From assembly GCF_003115855.1 (NCBI RefSeq), contig NZ_KZ819074.1, positions 248,001 through 312,000 on the forward strand: a DNA stretch of 64,000 nucleotides, given 5' to 3'. Under the pieces are notes generated by a model, which worked only from the letters and a program-made list of their open reading frames with translations, was not told the DNA's origin and did not search any database. Position 1 is the first letter of the stretch, and every line of letters begins with the position of its first letter. Shown here one piece after another: positions 1 to 9,779 of this stretch. The position numbers and the translations under genes are program-made. The stretch is from Brenneria corticis (lineage in GTDB: Bacteria; Pseudomonadota; Gammaproteobacteria; Enterobacterales; Enterobacteriaceae).

Positions 1-19
1 AGCAATAAAAGGAAGGATT

Positions 20-283
20 ATGACTCTAAGGAAACATGACTGGCATCCCGCTGATATCATTGCCGCTTTGCGCAAAAAAGGCACGACGCTGGCTGCGGTA
101 TCACGTGCTGCCGGATTAAGTTCATCAACGTTGGCCAATGCGCTGTCGCGCCCATGGCCGAAAGGGGAGTGGTTGATAGCCGATGCGTTGGGGATCCATC
201 CATCAGAGATCTGGCCGAGTCGATATTATGATCCGGAAACCAACGAGCTTATTGACAGAAAAAAACTTATTCGGTCCCAATAA
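20..283 (+). CDS. sfsB: Ner-like DNA-binding regulator SfsB/Nlp
   Basis: Small (87 aa) helix-turn-helix protein of the Ner/Nlp family, related to the phage Mu Ner repressor. In E. coli it is described as a regulator linked to maltose metabolism. The HTH covers about residues 22-45 (TLAAVSRAAGLSSSTLANAL). The WHPADIIAALRKKG segment and the LSRPWPKGE segment that follows the HTH match my memory of E. coli SfsB closely. A good Shine-Dalgarno (GGAAGG, 11-16) precedes the ATG. The gene converges on mdh, with a hairpin between them. Targets in this organism cannot be read from the sequence. Confidence 0.9.
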   Translation: MTLRKHDWHPADIIAALRKKGTTLAAVSRAAGLSSSTLANALSRPWPKGEWLIADALGIHPSEIWPSRYYDPETNELIDRKKLIRSQ

Positions 284-290
284 GTAAAGA

Positions 291-313
291 AGCCGGAGGT
301 AAAATCTCCGGCT
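291..313. terminator. Hairpin between convergent sfsB and mdh
   Basis: Arms AGCCGGAG (291-298) and CTCCGGCT (306-313) form a perfect 8-bp stem with a 7-nt loop, between the ends of two convergent genes. The T-tract is weak, so use as a bidirectional terminator is inferred from its position. Confidence 0.6.
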
Positions 314-343
314 CTGATTCATATCACGAAATTTCAGCGTTGC

Positions 344-1282
344 TTAACCTTTGATAAAAGACTCGCCTAATTCGATATCCTGATTCAGCGTATCCAACAT
401 ATTTTTAAGCGCCGCCTGTTCAAACGCACTCAGCGTACCGATCTCTTCGCGTTCAACAATACCGTTTTTACCCAACAGCACCGGCTGGGCAAAGAAGCGG
501 GCATATTGGCCGTCGCTCTCCACATAGGCGCATTCAACCACGCCGTTTTCCCCCTGCAGCGCACGAACCAGAGACAGACCGAATCGCGCGGCCGCCTGCC
601 CCATCGACAAGGTTGCGGATCCGCCGCCGGCTTTCGCTTCCACCACTTCAGTGCCCGCATTCTGGATGCGTTTCGTCAGATCCGCCACTTCCTGCTCGCT
701 AAAGCTCACGCCGGGAATTTGCGACAATAGCGGAAGAATGGTCACGCCGGAGTGCCCGCCGATGACGGGGACGTTGACATCTTCCGGCTGCTTGCCTTTA
801 AGTTCGGCAACAAAGGTATTAGAGCGGATGATATCCAGCGTGGTTACGCCGAACAGTTTATTTTTGTCGTAAACGCCGGCCTTCTTAAGCACTTCGGCCG
901 CAATGGCGACGGTCGTATTGACCGGGTTGGTGATAATGCCGATACAGGCTTGCGGACTGGTGCGGGCAATTTGCTCGACCAGATTACGAACGATACCCGC
1001 ATTGACATTGAATAAGTCCGAACGGTCCATACCCGGCTTACGGGCGACGCCGGCGGATATCAGCACGATATCCGCGCCGACCAGAGCTGGCGTGGCGTCT
1101 TCGCCGCTATAGCCCTTGATTTTGACCGCTGTAGGAATATGGCTCAGATCGACCGCAACGCCCGGGGTTACCGGCGCGATGTCATAGAGAGATAATTCTG
1201 AACCTGAAGGAAGCTGGGTTTTGAGGAGGAGCGCAAGGGCCTGACCAATGCCGCCTGCCGCGCCAAGAACTGCAACTTTCAT
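344..1282 (-). CDS. mdh: Malate dehydrogenase
   Basis: NAD-dependent malate dehydrogenase of the TCA cycle, interconverting malate and oxaloacetate in the cytoplasm. At 312 aa it has the length of the E. coli enzyme. Visible features: the Rossmann GxxGxxG at G7/G10/G13, substrate-binding arginines R81, R87 and R153, and the catalytic pair D150 and H177 (in VIGGHSG). It is transcribed divergently from argR, with a 485-bp spacer, as in E. coli, and converges on sfsB. It appears monocistronic. Confidence 0.98.
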   Translation of the reverse strand: MKVAVLGAAGGIGQALALLLKTQLPSGSELSLYDIAPVTPGVAVDLSHIPTAVKIKGYSGEDATPALVGADIVLISAGVARKPGMDRSDLFNVNAGIVRNLVEQIARTSPQACIGIITNPVNTTVAIAAEVLKKAGVYDKNKLFGVTTLDIIRSNTFVAELKGKQPEDVNVPVIGGHSGVTILPLLSQIPGVSFSEQEVADLTKRIQNAGTEVVEAKAGGGSATLSMGQAAARFGLSLVRALQGENGVVECAYVESDGQYARFFAQPVLLGKNGIVEREEIGTLSAFEQAALKNMLDTLNQDIELGESFIKG

Positions 1283-1767
1283 CCTAAACTCCTTATTATC
1301 GTAAAGTACAAAAATGCCGTGAATTCATTTAGTTATAGAATCAACATCAGAAGAAAAAAACAAAGCGTATTTACTTACCGTCAGCGAAAAAGAGTTGCCT
1401 AAAGATTGAAAAATACCCTATGTCTATAATAATAAACCAAAAAACGCTATTAATTAGAAAGGTAAGTAAAGTTAATGGGCATGTGGACTAATAATGAAGC
1501 GCGCATTTATGATCGGTTAACCAGGGAGCTAGGGTACACCGATCGAGAATAGTTAAACAACATCATTCTGATAACATTTGATTCACTTTTATGTGACCTG
1601 TGACGCATTTTTCAGATACGCCGGGGAGATGGTTTTTTTTATGGCGGCGATTCCTTGCCCGCTACCCTGCGGGCCGCCGCTTGGCGATATAATACGCAGC
1701 ATAGTTGCATAAAAATTCACTAATCTGCATAATAACGCCACAGATAACCACATGAATCCGGTGCAGA
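1283..1767. other. mdh-argR divergent intergenic region
   Basis: 485 bp without a convincing gene. It is AT-rich near mdh and holds the ArgR operator and a TATAAT box near argR. An inverted pair GATCGGT / ACCGATC lies near 1512-1545. A 64-aa minus-strand ORF (1589-1783) crosses the ArgR operator and the argR start and is not believable. The mdh promoter could not be assigned. Confidence 0.6.
1688..1741 (+). promoter_or_regulatory. argR promoter with tandem ARG boxes
   Basis: A TATAAT hexamer at 1688-1693 is followed by two ARG-box-like 18-mers: about 1704-1721 (GTTGCATAAAAATTCACT) and about 1724-1741 (TCTGCATAATAACGCCAC). The first matches the ArgR consensus core TGAAT-W4-ATTCA closely. Tandem boxes just upstream of argR are the known autorepression arrangement in E. 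coli. A -35 was not obvious. Confidence 0.75.
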
Positions 1768-2238
1768 ATGCGTAACTCGACAAAACAGGAAGACTTAGTT
1801 AAGGCGTTCAAGGCGCTGCTGAAAGAAGAAAAGTTCAGTTCTCAGAGCGAGATCGTCCAGGCTTTGCAGGAAGACGGATTTGAAAACATCAATCAGTCCA
1901 AAGTCTCGCGCATGTTGACCAAGTTTGGCGCCGTGCGCACGCGTAACGCCAAAATGGAAATGGTTTACTGCCTGCCAACCGAACTGGGCGTGCCCACCAC
2001 CACCAGCCCGCTCAAAAACCTGGTGCTGGACGTCGACTTCAATGATTCCGTAGTGGTTATCCACACCAGCCCCGGCGCGGCGCAGCTGATTGCCCGCCTG
2101 CTCGACTCATTGGGTAAATCGGAAGGGATCCTCGGCACCATCGCCGGCGACGATACCATCTTTACCACCCCGGCCAGAGGATTCAGCGTTAAGCAGCTCT
2201 ACGAGGCGATTCTGGTATTGTTCGAGCAGGAGCTCTAG
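1768..2238 (+). CDS. argR: Arginine repressor
   Basis: Hexameric L-arginine-responsive repressor of arginine biosynthesis genes and accessory factor for Xer recombination. It is 156 aa. An N-terminal winged helix covers about residues 1-70 (the QSKVSRMLTKFG segment is the recognition region). A linker leads to a C-terminal oligomerisation and arginine-binding domain with the family motif GTIAGDDTIF near residues 123-132. ARG boxes lie in its promoter, which indicates autoregulation. It converges on tsaD. Confidence 0.97.
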   Translation: MRNSTKQEDLVKAFKALLKEEKFSSQSEIVQALQEDGFENINQSKVSRMLTKFGAVRTRNAKMEMVYCLPTELGVPTTTSPLKNLVLDVDFNDSVVVIHTSPGAAQLIARLLDSLGKSEGILGTIAGDDTIFTTPARGFSVKQLYEAILVLFEQEL

Positions 2239-2268
2239 CCCGACGGCAATAACCGACGGCCCGTAGGG

Positions 2269-2335
2269 TGACGGGCGAGGGATAGCCCGTCATAAATAGA
2301 GCGTAATCGCCGTAGCGCCGGCTACCGCTGATTAC
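2269..2335. terminator. Two hairpins between argR and tsaD
   Basis: First hairpin: TGACGGGC (2269-2276) with GCCCGTCA (2285-2292). Second, nested hairpin: GTAATC (2303-2308) with GATTAC (2330-2335), with an inner GTAGC/GCTAC pair. It ends next to the tsaD stop codon at 2337. The first hairpin belongs to a short repeat that recurs near 30079. Probably a bidirectional terminator. Confidence 0.6.
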
Positions 2336-2336
2336 C

Positions 2337-3350
2337 TCAAAGAGCGGGCAATTCGGCCAGCGGCCAACGCGGGCGCACCGTAATGCCGAGATCCCGGCTT
2401 TCTCCCTGTTGCAGACGAACCGTCCCCGCGTAGGCGATCATCGCGCCGTTATCGGTGCAAAACTCCGGCCGGGCATAAAACACCGCCCCGCCCCGTTTTG
2501 CCATCATCTCGCTCAGACGCTGGCGCAGCGTACGGTTGGCGCTCACCCCGCCCGCCATCACCAGCCTTTTGAACCCCGTTTCATCCAGCGCGCGACGGCA
2601 TTTAATCGCCAGCGTATCCACCACGGCATCTTCGAAAGCACGGGCGATGTCCGCCCGGGTTTGTTCATCATCGCCGTTATTGCGGATAGTGTTGGCGGCA
2701 AAAGTTTTCAAACCGGAGAAGCTGAAATCCATCCCTGGACGATCGGTCATGGGACGCGGGAAGGTAAAACGCGCGGCGTCGCCGGCCTGCGCCATTTTGG
2801 ACAGCATCGGCCCGCCGGGGTAGTCCAGTCCCAGCAGTTTTGCGGTTTTATCGAACGCCTCGCCCGCGGCATCATCGATTGATTCCCCCAGCAACCGGTA
2901 CTCGCCGATCCCGGTCACGCTGATAAGCTGCGTATGACCGCCGGAAACCAGTAACGCCACAAAAGGAAACTCGGGCGGATTATCTTCCAGCATCGGCGCC
3001 AGCAGATGCCCTTCCATATGGTGCACGGCGACCGCCGGCACGTTCCAGGCGAACGCCAGCGCGCGGCCTACCGTCGCCCCGACCAGCAACGCGCCCGCCA
3101 GTCCGGGACCGGCGGTATAGGCCACGCCGTCAATATCGCCGGCGGTTAAATCCGCTTCACGCAGCGCCGCCTGGATCAGCGGCACCGTTTTTCGCACGTG
3201 ATCGCGCGAAGCCAGTTCGGGAACGACGCCCCCGTAATCGGCATGGAGTTTTACCTGGCTGTATAACTGATTAGCGAGTAAACCGGCCTGCGTGTCATAG
3301 ATGGCCACGCCGGTTTCATCACAGGATGTTTCAATACCCAATACGCGCAT
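2337..3350 (-). CDS. tsaD: tRNA threonylcarbamoyladenosine transferase TsaD
   Basis: Catalytic subunit (Kae1/YgjD family) that moves the threonylcarbamoyl group onto A37 of ANN-decoding tRNAs, working with TsaB/TsaE in bacteria. The start at 3350 (MRVLGIETSCDETG) gives 337 aa, the family length. A longer in-frame ORF reaches 3527 but its extra 59 residues run into structured upstream DNA and are rejected. The metal-binding motif HHMEGH is present, as are the ASKH nucleotide-binding segments (VSGGHTQL, GGVSANRTLR). It is divergent from rpsU as in E. coli. Confidence 0.97.
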   Translation of the reverse strand: MRVLGIETSCDETGVAIYDTQAGLLANQLYSQVKLHADYGGVVPELASRDHVRKTVPLIQAALREADLTAGDIDGVAYTAGPGLAGALLVGATVGRALAFAWNVPAVAVHHMEGHLLAPMLEDNPPEFPFVALLVSGGHTQLISVTGIGEYRLLGESIDDAAGEAFDKTAKLLGLDYPGGPMLSKMAQAGDAARFTFPRPMTDRPGMDFSFSGLKTFAANTIRNNGDDEQTRADIARAFEDAVVDTLAIKCRRALDETGFKRLVMAGGVSANRTLRQRLSEMMAKRGGAVFYARPEFCTDNGAMIAYAGTVRLQQGESRDLGITVRPRWPLAELPAL

Positions 3351-3447
3351 TACGGTTCCTACTTTTATTAGGGACAAGCCCGCATTAATATGCGGGAGGT
3401 TACTGACAAAGTTGCCTGTAAGCCTGTGATACCCGGGCCTACCGTAC

Positions 3448-3561
3448 CGAGGGGCTATTATGGGACACATCCTTGTGTCCCACCCTGGTGGGCCAGCATA
3501 AATGCTGTTCAAATTTGCTCCCGGCAAATTTGTCGGCGGCTTACGCCGCTACGGCCCCTCG
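3448..3561. repeat. Five-hairpin palindromic element
   Basis: A closing stem CGAGGGGC (3448-3455) with GCCCCTCG (3554-3561) encloses consecutive hairpins: GGGACACA/TGTGTCCC (3462-3481), CACC/GGTG (3481-3490), CAGCAT/ATGCTG (3494-3507), CAAATTTG/CAAATTTG (3510-3532, with loop CTCCCGG) and GCGGC/GCCGC (3536-3549). All were read directly from the sequence. Function unknown; it may be an intergenic repeat element or a structured transcript. Confidence 0.8.
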
Positions 3562-3693
3562 CCACGCTCTCTCTAATAACGAGCTTTGTCGATGTCAACG
3601 ATCTGCGGCTTGCTTCATGCGGCGAATAGTCTACCATAAGCTTCCCGGTTTCTGCGCCGGCGAAGGCTGCGCGTTTTATGATCGTCCAGCCCC

Positions 3694-3723
3694 TTTACAA
3701 GGGCGCCCTGTTTGCAGTAGAAT
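3694..3723 (+). promoter_or_regulatory. Sigma-70 promoter of the rpsU-dnaG-rpoD operon
   Basis: A -35 TTTACA (3694-3699) and a -10 TAGAAT (3718-3723) are separated by 18 bp, about 70 bp ahead of rpsU. This is the expected place for the main operon promoter. Other upstream promoters are possible. Confidence 0.65.
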
Positions 3724-3778
3724 TCCGCACCATTTTGAAAAGGCTGGCACAAGGCCAGCGGCAAACCGAATTTATTGA

Positions 3779-4006
<228 letters not shown>

Positions 4007-4063
4007 TTTTCCGGAGGTTCTTCCTCCACCGCGTGATTAATCCGCAGACTTAGTAGTTGCATA

Positions 4064-4099
4064 CGAAGGCCGTGCATTTCCGAAAGGAATGCGCGGCTT
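4064..4099 (+). terminator. rpsU-dnaG internal attenuating terminator
   Basis: A hairpin formed by GCCGTGCATTTCC, a GAAA loop and GGAATGCGCGGC, followed by a short T-rich stretch, lies between rpsU and dnaG. The corresponding E. coli site is a partial terminator that lowers dnaG expression relative to rpsU. A 13-bp direct repeat (TGTCGTTTATAAG at 4102 and 4116) follows it. Confidence 0.75.
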
Positions 4100-4146
4100 G
4101 TTGTCGTTTATAAGCTGTCGTTTATAAGTTTAAGAAACAGGGGCTT

Positions 4147-5901
4147 ATGGCTGGACGAATTCCACGCGTATTTATCAATGACCTGCTGGCTCGCACCGAC
4201 ATCGTCGATCTTATCGACGCGCGCGTCAAACTGAAAAAGCAGGGCAAGAATTATCACGCGTGCTGTCCGTTTCACCACGAAAAAACCCCCTCATTCACCG
4301 TAAACGGCGACAAACAGTTCTACCACTGCTTTGGCTGTGGCGCTCACGGCAACGCCATCGACTTTTTAATGAACTACGATCGTCTCGAGTTCGTTGAAAG
4401 CATTGAAGAGCTCGCCACCATCTACGGCCTTGAAGTGCCGTATGAAACCGGCACCGGGCCAACCCAGCTTGAGCGCCATCAACGACAAAGCCTGTACGCG
4501 CTGATGGAAAAACTGAGTTCGTTCTATCAGCAAACGCTGAGTCAAACGGCCGGCGCCCCGGCCTTGCATTATCTGCAACAGCGCGGCCTCAGCGCCGAGG
4601 TGATTAGCCATTTCGCCATTGGTTTCGCGCCGGCAGGCTGGGATAACGCCTTAAAGCGCTTCGGACGCAATAATGACGATCGCAGCGCATTGAACGATGC
4701 CGGCATGTTGGTGACTAACGATCAGGGCCGCAGCTACGATCGTTTCCGTGAACGGGTGATGTTCCCTATCCGGGATAAACGGGGACGGGTTATCGCCTTT
4801 GGGGGACGGGTATTAGGCGACGGCGTGCCGAAATATCTGAACTCGCCGGAAACTGAAATCTTCCATAAAGGCCGCCAGCTCTATGGCCTGTATGAAGCGC
4901 AGCAGAACCATCCGGAACTTAAGCGGTTACTGGTGGTTGAAGGGTATATGGACGTGGTTGCCCTGGCGCAGTTTGGTATTGATTATGCGGTTGCGTCGCT
5001 GGGAACCTCCACCACCGCCGACCATATTCAGCTACTCTTTCGCGCCACCGATCAGGTCGTCTGCTGTTACGACGGCGACCGGGCCGGACGGGAAGCCGCA
5101 TGGCGGGCGCTGGAAACCGCCTTACCCTATTTGAACGACGGCCGCCAGTTGCGCTTTATGTTTCTGCCGGACGGTGAAGACCCCGACACGCTGGTGCGTA
5201 AAGAAAGCAAAGCCCTGTTTGAGCAGCGCATGGAGCAGGCGTTGCCCCTGTCGCAGTTTCTGTTTGAAACCTTGCAACAGCAGGTGGACATGAGTTCGCC
5301 TGATGGGCGGACCAAGCTCAGTTCACTGGCGCTGCCTTTGATTGGTCAGGTGCCCGGTGAAACGCTACGCTTGTACTTGCGCCAGCAGTTGGGCAATAAA
5401 CTGGGGATTCTGGACGACAGCCAGCTGGACAGGCTGCTGCCAAAAGTGGCCGATCATGCTCCGTCGTACCAGCCGCCCCAGCTAAAAGTCACAACTATGC
5501 GTATACTTATAGGGCTATTAGTTCAGAACCCAAGACTTTCAGCAGAAGTGCCTGAACTGGCGCTGGAAGACATTGAAGAGAGCAAAGTGGCCGGCCTGTC
5601 GCTGTTTCGGGATCTGGTAAAAACCTGCAACGCCAGCCCCGGAATGAATATGGGTCTGCTGCTTGAGAAATACCGCGACAGTAAATACCGCAAGCAGCTT
5701 GAAACCATGGCTTCCTGGAACCATATGATCGAAGAGGATGAACTGGACGATAAGTTCAGGATAAGCCTGGCGGAACTCTACGATCAACTGCTGAAACAAC
5801 GTCAGGAAACATTAATCGCCCGTGAGAGAACCCACGGGCTTAACGCCAAAGAGAGAAAAGAACTTTGGTCGTTGCAACTGGCTCTAACCAGAAAAAACTG
5901 A
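4147..5901 (+). CDS. dnaG: DNA primase
   Basis: Synthesises RNA primers for replication and works with the DnaB helicase. It is 584 aa, close to the E. coli length. N-terminal CHC2 zinc finger: C40, H43, C61, C64. The TOPRIM catalytic core includes the VVEGYMDV glutamate motif and the YDGDRAG acidic motif. A C-terminal DnaB-binding region follows (about residues 440-584). Middle gene of the rpsU-dnaG-rpoD operon, preceded by the attenuating hairpin. The enclosed opposite-frame ORFs are shadows. Confidence 0.99.
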   Translation: MAGRIPRVFINDLLARTDIVDLIDARVKLKKQGKNYHACCPFHHEKTPSFTVNGDKQFYHCFGCGAHGNAIDFLMNYDRLEFVESIEELATIYGLEVPYETGTGPTQLERHQRQSLYALMEKLSSFYQQTLSQTAGAPALHYLQQRGLSAEVISHFAIGFAPAGWDNALKRFGRNNDDRSALNDAGMLVTNDQGRSYDRFRERVMFPIRDKRGRVIAFGGRVLGDGVPKYLNSPETEIFHKGRQLYGLYEAQQNHPELKRLLVVEGYMDVVALAQFGIDYAVASLGTSTTADHIQLLFRATDQVVCCYDGDRAGREAAWRALETALPYLNDGRQLRFMFLPDGEDPDTLVRKESKALFEQRMEQALPLSQFLFETLQQQVDMSSPDGRTKLSSLALPLIGQVPGETLRLYLRQQLGNKLGILDDSQLDRLLPKVADHAPSYQPPQLKVTTMRILIGLLVQNPRLSAEVPELALEDIEESKVAGLSLFRDLVKTCNASPGMNMGLLLEKYRDSKYRKQLETMASWNHMIEEDELDDKFRISLAELYDQLLKQRQETLIARERTHGLNAKERKELWSLQLALTRKN

Positions 5902-6057
5902 TTACCGAGGCTTAATTGCCGATAAATAGCAGGGTAGAGCCCTGCAAAGTGCCGCTACAGGGGCCGCGGCGATAAGAAAAAATACCCTAAATGCTATTGT
6001 TGGCGAACTACGCCGACCGACACCAACCCAAATACTCTGAAGTGTGGATACCGTCTT

Positions 6058-7893
<1,836 letters not shown>

Positions 7894-7924
7894 TCCGGTT
7901 TTAAATGTTGGTTTCGTACCGTTA

Positions 7925-7957
7925 AATAACCCCGGCCTGCCGGGGTTATTTTTTTAT
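7925..7957. terminator. Bidirectional terminator of rpoD and mug
   Basis: Arms AATAACCCCGGC (7925-7936) and GCCGGGGTTATT (7939-7950) are followed by a T-run on the plus strand. The mug stop codon (7946-7948) lies inside the 3' arm, so coding and terminator sequence overlap. Confidence 0.9.
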
Positions 7958-8449
7958 ATGCAGCGCCTGGTGCAACGCCCGATAAGACGCCGCCAGCGAC
8001 TCCAGCGTCGCGCGATTCAGTCCGCTGGGATTCGGCAACACCCAAACCTGCGTTTTGCCGATGGTCAACGCCTGACGTCCCCACTCCACCTTCCTGATAC
8101 CGAAAGCCTGACTGAACGCCTGCTTGCCCAATACGGCAAGCGCCTGCGGCTGGTAGCGCTTTATCTTTTCAATAACGGCTTCACCGCCCTGCAAAAGCTC
8201 ATTCCTTTTCAATTCGGTCGCTTCCACCGTTGCCCGCTCCACCAGCATGGTAATCCCGCATCCGGTATCCAACAGGCGCTGTTCCTCCTGCGGAGTGAGC
8301 AAACGCTCGGTAAATCCGGCCTGATAAATCACTTTCCAGAAACGGTTGCTGGGGTTGGCAAAATGGTAACCATAGGCGGCGGTCGATAATCCCGGATTGA
8401 TGCCGCAAAAAACGACCTGCAGGTTGGTTGCCAGAATATCGGTGATCAT
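7946..8449 (-). CDS. mug: G/U mismatch-specific DNA glycosylase Mug
   Basis: Excises uracil (or ethenocytosine) mispaired with guanine. The start at 8449 (MITDILATNLQVVFCGINPGLS) gives 167 aa, matching E. coli Mug. The catalytic GINPG motif, which carries the active-site Asn of this family, is present, as is the C-terminal loop NPSGLNRA. An upstream in-frame extension to 8566 is rejected because it is not conserved. It converges on rpoD and lies next to tRNA-Ile as in E. coli. Confidence 0.95.
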   Translation of the reverse strand: MITDILATNLQVVFCGINPGLSTAAYGYHFANPSNRFWKVIYQAGFTERLLTPQEEQRLLDTGCGITMLVERATVEATELKRNELLQGGEAVIEKIKRYQPQALAVLGKQAFSQAFGIRKVEWGRQALTIGKTQVWVLPNPSGLNRATLESLAASYRALHQALHIKK

Positions 8450-8591
8450 ACTTTCTCTTTGCGCCATGTTATCCGCGGTTGTCGAAAAATCTAATAATAA
8501 TAACAATAAGCTATCCTGCATAGAAAACAGACATCCGGCCGAACAACTATAGACCTTTCCCCGCACATTACCGTATAATCTCCGCCCGTCC

Positions 8592-8667
8592 GGCCCCTTA
8601 GCTCAGTGGTTAGAGCAGTCGACTCATAATCGATTGGTCGTTGGTTCAAACCCAACAGGGGCCACCA
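8592..8667 (+). tRNA. ileX: tRNA-Ile (CAT anticodon, lysidine-modified type)
   Basis: A 76-nt cloverleaf beginning GGCCCCTTAGCTCAGTGG and ending in an encoded CCA. Anticodon CAT is at 8625-8627 (positions 34-36) with stem TCGA/TCGA. The sequence and the rpoD-mug neighbourhood match E. coli ileX, the minor tRNA-Ile whose C34 is changed to lysidine by TilS to read AUA. It is not an elongator tRNA-Met, judging by the near-identity to ileX that I recall. Confidence 0.93.
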
Positions 8668-8674
8668 GCATTTC

Positions 8675-8711
8675 AAGGAGTTACGTTAACCGCGTGGCTC
8701 CTTTGTTTTTT
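8675..8711 (+). terminator. Terminator of tRNA-Ile
   Basis: AAGGAG (8675-8680) pairs with CTCCTT (8698-8703), followed by a T-rich run to 8711, eight bases after the tRNA CCA end. Confidence 0.7.
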
Positions 8712-9025
8712 CGGGGATATGCCGGGGATATTTTGCCAGAGTAATCATAGTGATTATTGCCTGTTTTATGCCACTCCATAGCCTCGCCATCCTACCTTGT
8801 AACGATAGTCGCCACTTAAATAATCCTACCTCGGACACTTCAAGCATGTACGACATTACCTCCACGCTACTGGCCTGATCGATAATTCAATTGATTATTT
8901 TTCAAGAATTGAACGGCTCCCCTCTCTTGCCATAAGATAATCACGATTAAATAAGAAAAATATTACTTTTTACTTATAATTAACTTATACTAAACACGGT
9001 ATGATTCTTTAAAAACTGAGGGATT
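8712..9025. other. tRNA-toxin gene spacer
   Basis: About 310 bp with no credible ORF. The end next to the toxin gene is AT-rich and carries a possible promoter (TTACTT 8963-8968, TATACT 8986-8991, 17-bp spacer). Two direct copies of ACTTATA (8972-8978 and 8983-8989) overlap it and could be a repressor-binding site for the antitoxin. No second copy of the tRNA 3' end was found within the window. Confidence 0.5.
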
Positions 9026-9286
9026 ATGGTTCAGGTCAGTTGGTCAAAACGGGCATTAAAACAACTCGGCGCGATTGACACCAGATATCGGAAGCGCATC
9101 AAGGACAAAGTGGGTGAATTAACCGGTTTCCCTGATGTGAAACTGGATCTGAAAAAGCTCGAATCATCTGGCAAGCAGTATCGGTTAAGGGTTGGCGATT
9201 ACCGCATCATCTTTGAGTTAATCGACGGCACACCGCAAATTTGCGAGATACTCGAAGTCAAGCGCAGAACGTCAACCACATACTGA
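9026..9286 (+). CDS. RelE/ParE-family toxin
   Basis: 86-aa protein of the RelE fold. It begins MVQVSWSKRALKQLGAI and contains KQYRLRVGDYRIIFEL and a basic C-terminal segment (LEVKRRTSTTY), the usual layout of RelE-type mRNA interferases or ParE-type gyrase inhibitors. It is followed after 69 bp by a gene for an XRE-type antitoxin, the higBA-like order (toxin first). It lies in an accessory stretch between a tRNA and the sulfur operon, suggesting horizontal arrival. Target (mRNA or gyrase) not determined. Confidence 0.85.
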   Translation: MVQVSWSKRALKQLGAIDTRYRKRIKDKVGELTGFPDVKLDLKKLESSGKQYRLRVGDYRIIFELIDGTPQICEILEVKRRTSTTY

Positions 9287-9355
9287 AGCAGGCCCCCCAC
9301 CAACGCCCTAAGTTGAAAGAGATTTCGCCAACCGACGTTAAATGTTGGAGCTACT

Positions 9356-9727
9356 ATGAGCATACAAGTTATACGCGACAAAAACGGCAACCCTGAGTAT
9401 GCCGTGGTTCCATACGAGCTGTATCAACGCCTGATTTCCAATTCGGACGACGACACGCTCTATGAGGGGATTCCTTACACATCTGACGACGACGATGATG
9501 TGAGCATTCCTCATGAAGTGGTCAGTATTCACGTCGATCAGGACGTAAGCATACAGGCCGCGTGGAGAATTCTACGAGGGCTATCACAACAGGAAGTTGC
9601 TAAAGCGCTCGGCATTACCCAGGCCGCAGTTTCTCAACTGGAATCACCGGATTCCAGACCTCAGAAACGTACCAGAAATAAACTGGCTGAATTGTATAAC
9701 TGCAAGCCAGAGCAGTTAATTCTGTGA
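9356..9727 (+). CDS. XRE-family antitoxin with N-terminal Phd-like segment
   Basis: 123-aa protein. The N-terminal about 30 residues (IQVIRDKNGNPEYAVVPYEL) resemble the start of Phd/prevent-host-death antitoxins. An acidic middle (SDDDDDVS) follows, then a C-terminal HTH_3 domain (LSQQEVAKALGITQAAVSQLES, about residues 78-99). It probably neutralises the RelE-like protein upstream and represses the pair. A hairpin lies directly after it (9733-9751). Confidence 0.85.
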   Translation: MSIQVIRDKNGNPEYAVVPYELYQRLISNSDDDTLYEGIPYTSDDDDDVSIPHEVVSIHVDQDVSIQAAWRILRGLSQQEVAKALGITQAAVSQLESPDSRPQKRTRNKLAELYNCKPEQLIL

Positions 9728-9732
9728 TAAAC

Positions 9733-9751
9733 AGCCCGGATAGTCCGGGCT
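9733..9751. terminator. Hairpin after the toxin-antitoxin pair
   Basis: AGCCCGGA (9733-9740) and TCCGGGCT (9744-9751) form a perfect 8-bp stem with a 3-nt loop. There is no clear T-tract. It separates the plus-strand pair from the minus-strand rhodanese gene. Confidence 0.55.
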
Positions 9752-9779
9752 ACCCTTAGACTTTCTTTAGTCCCATTAA

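Noticed and set aside
1589..1783. 64-aa minus-strand ORF over the argR promoter
   Set aside because: It covers the ARG boxes and argR start and lacks any family resemblance.
2337..3527. Extended 396-aa version of TsaD
   Set aside because: The 59 extra residues translate the multi-hairpin region and match nothing; the start at 3350 gives the family length.
8668..9025. Integrated-element attachment site next to tRNA-Ile
   Set aside because: No duplicated tRNA 3' end, integrase or direct-repeat boundary was seen in the window; the toxin-antitoxin pair alone is not enough.
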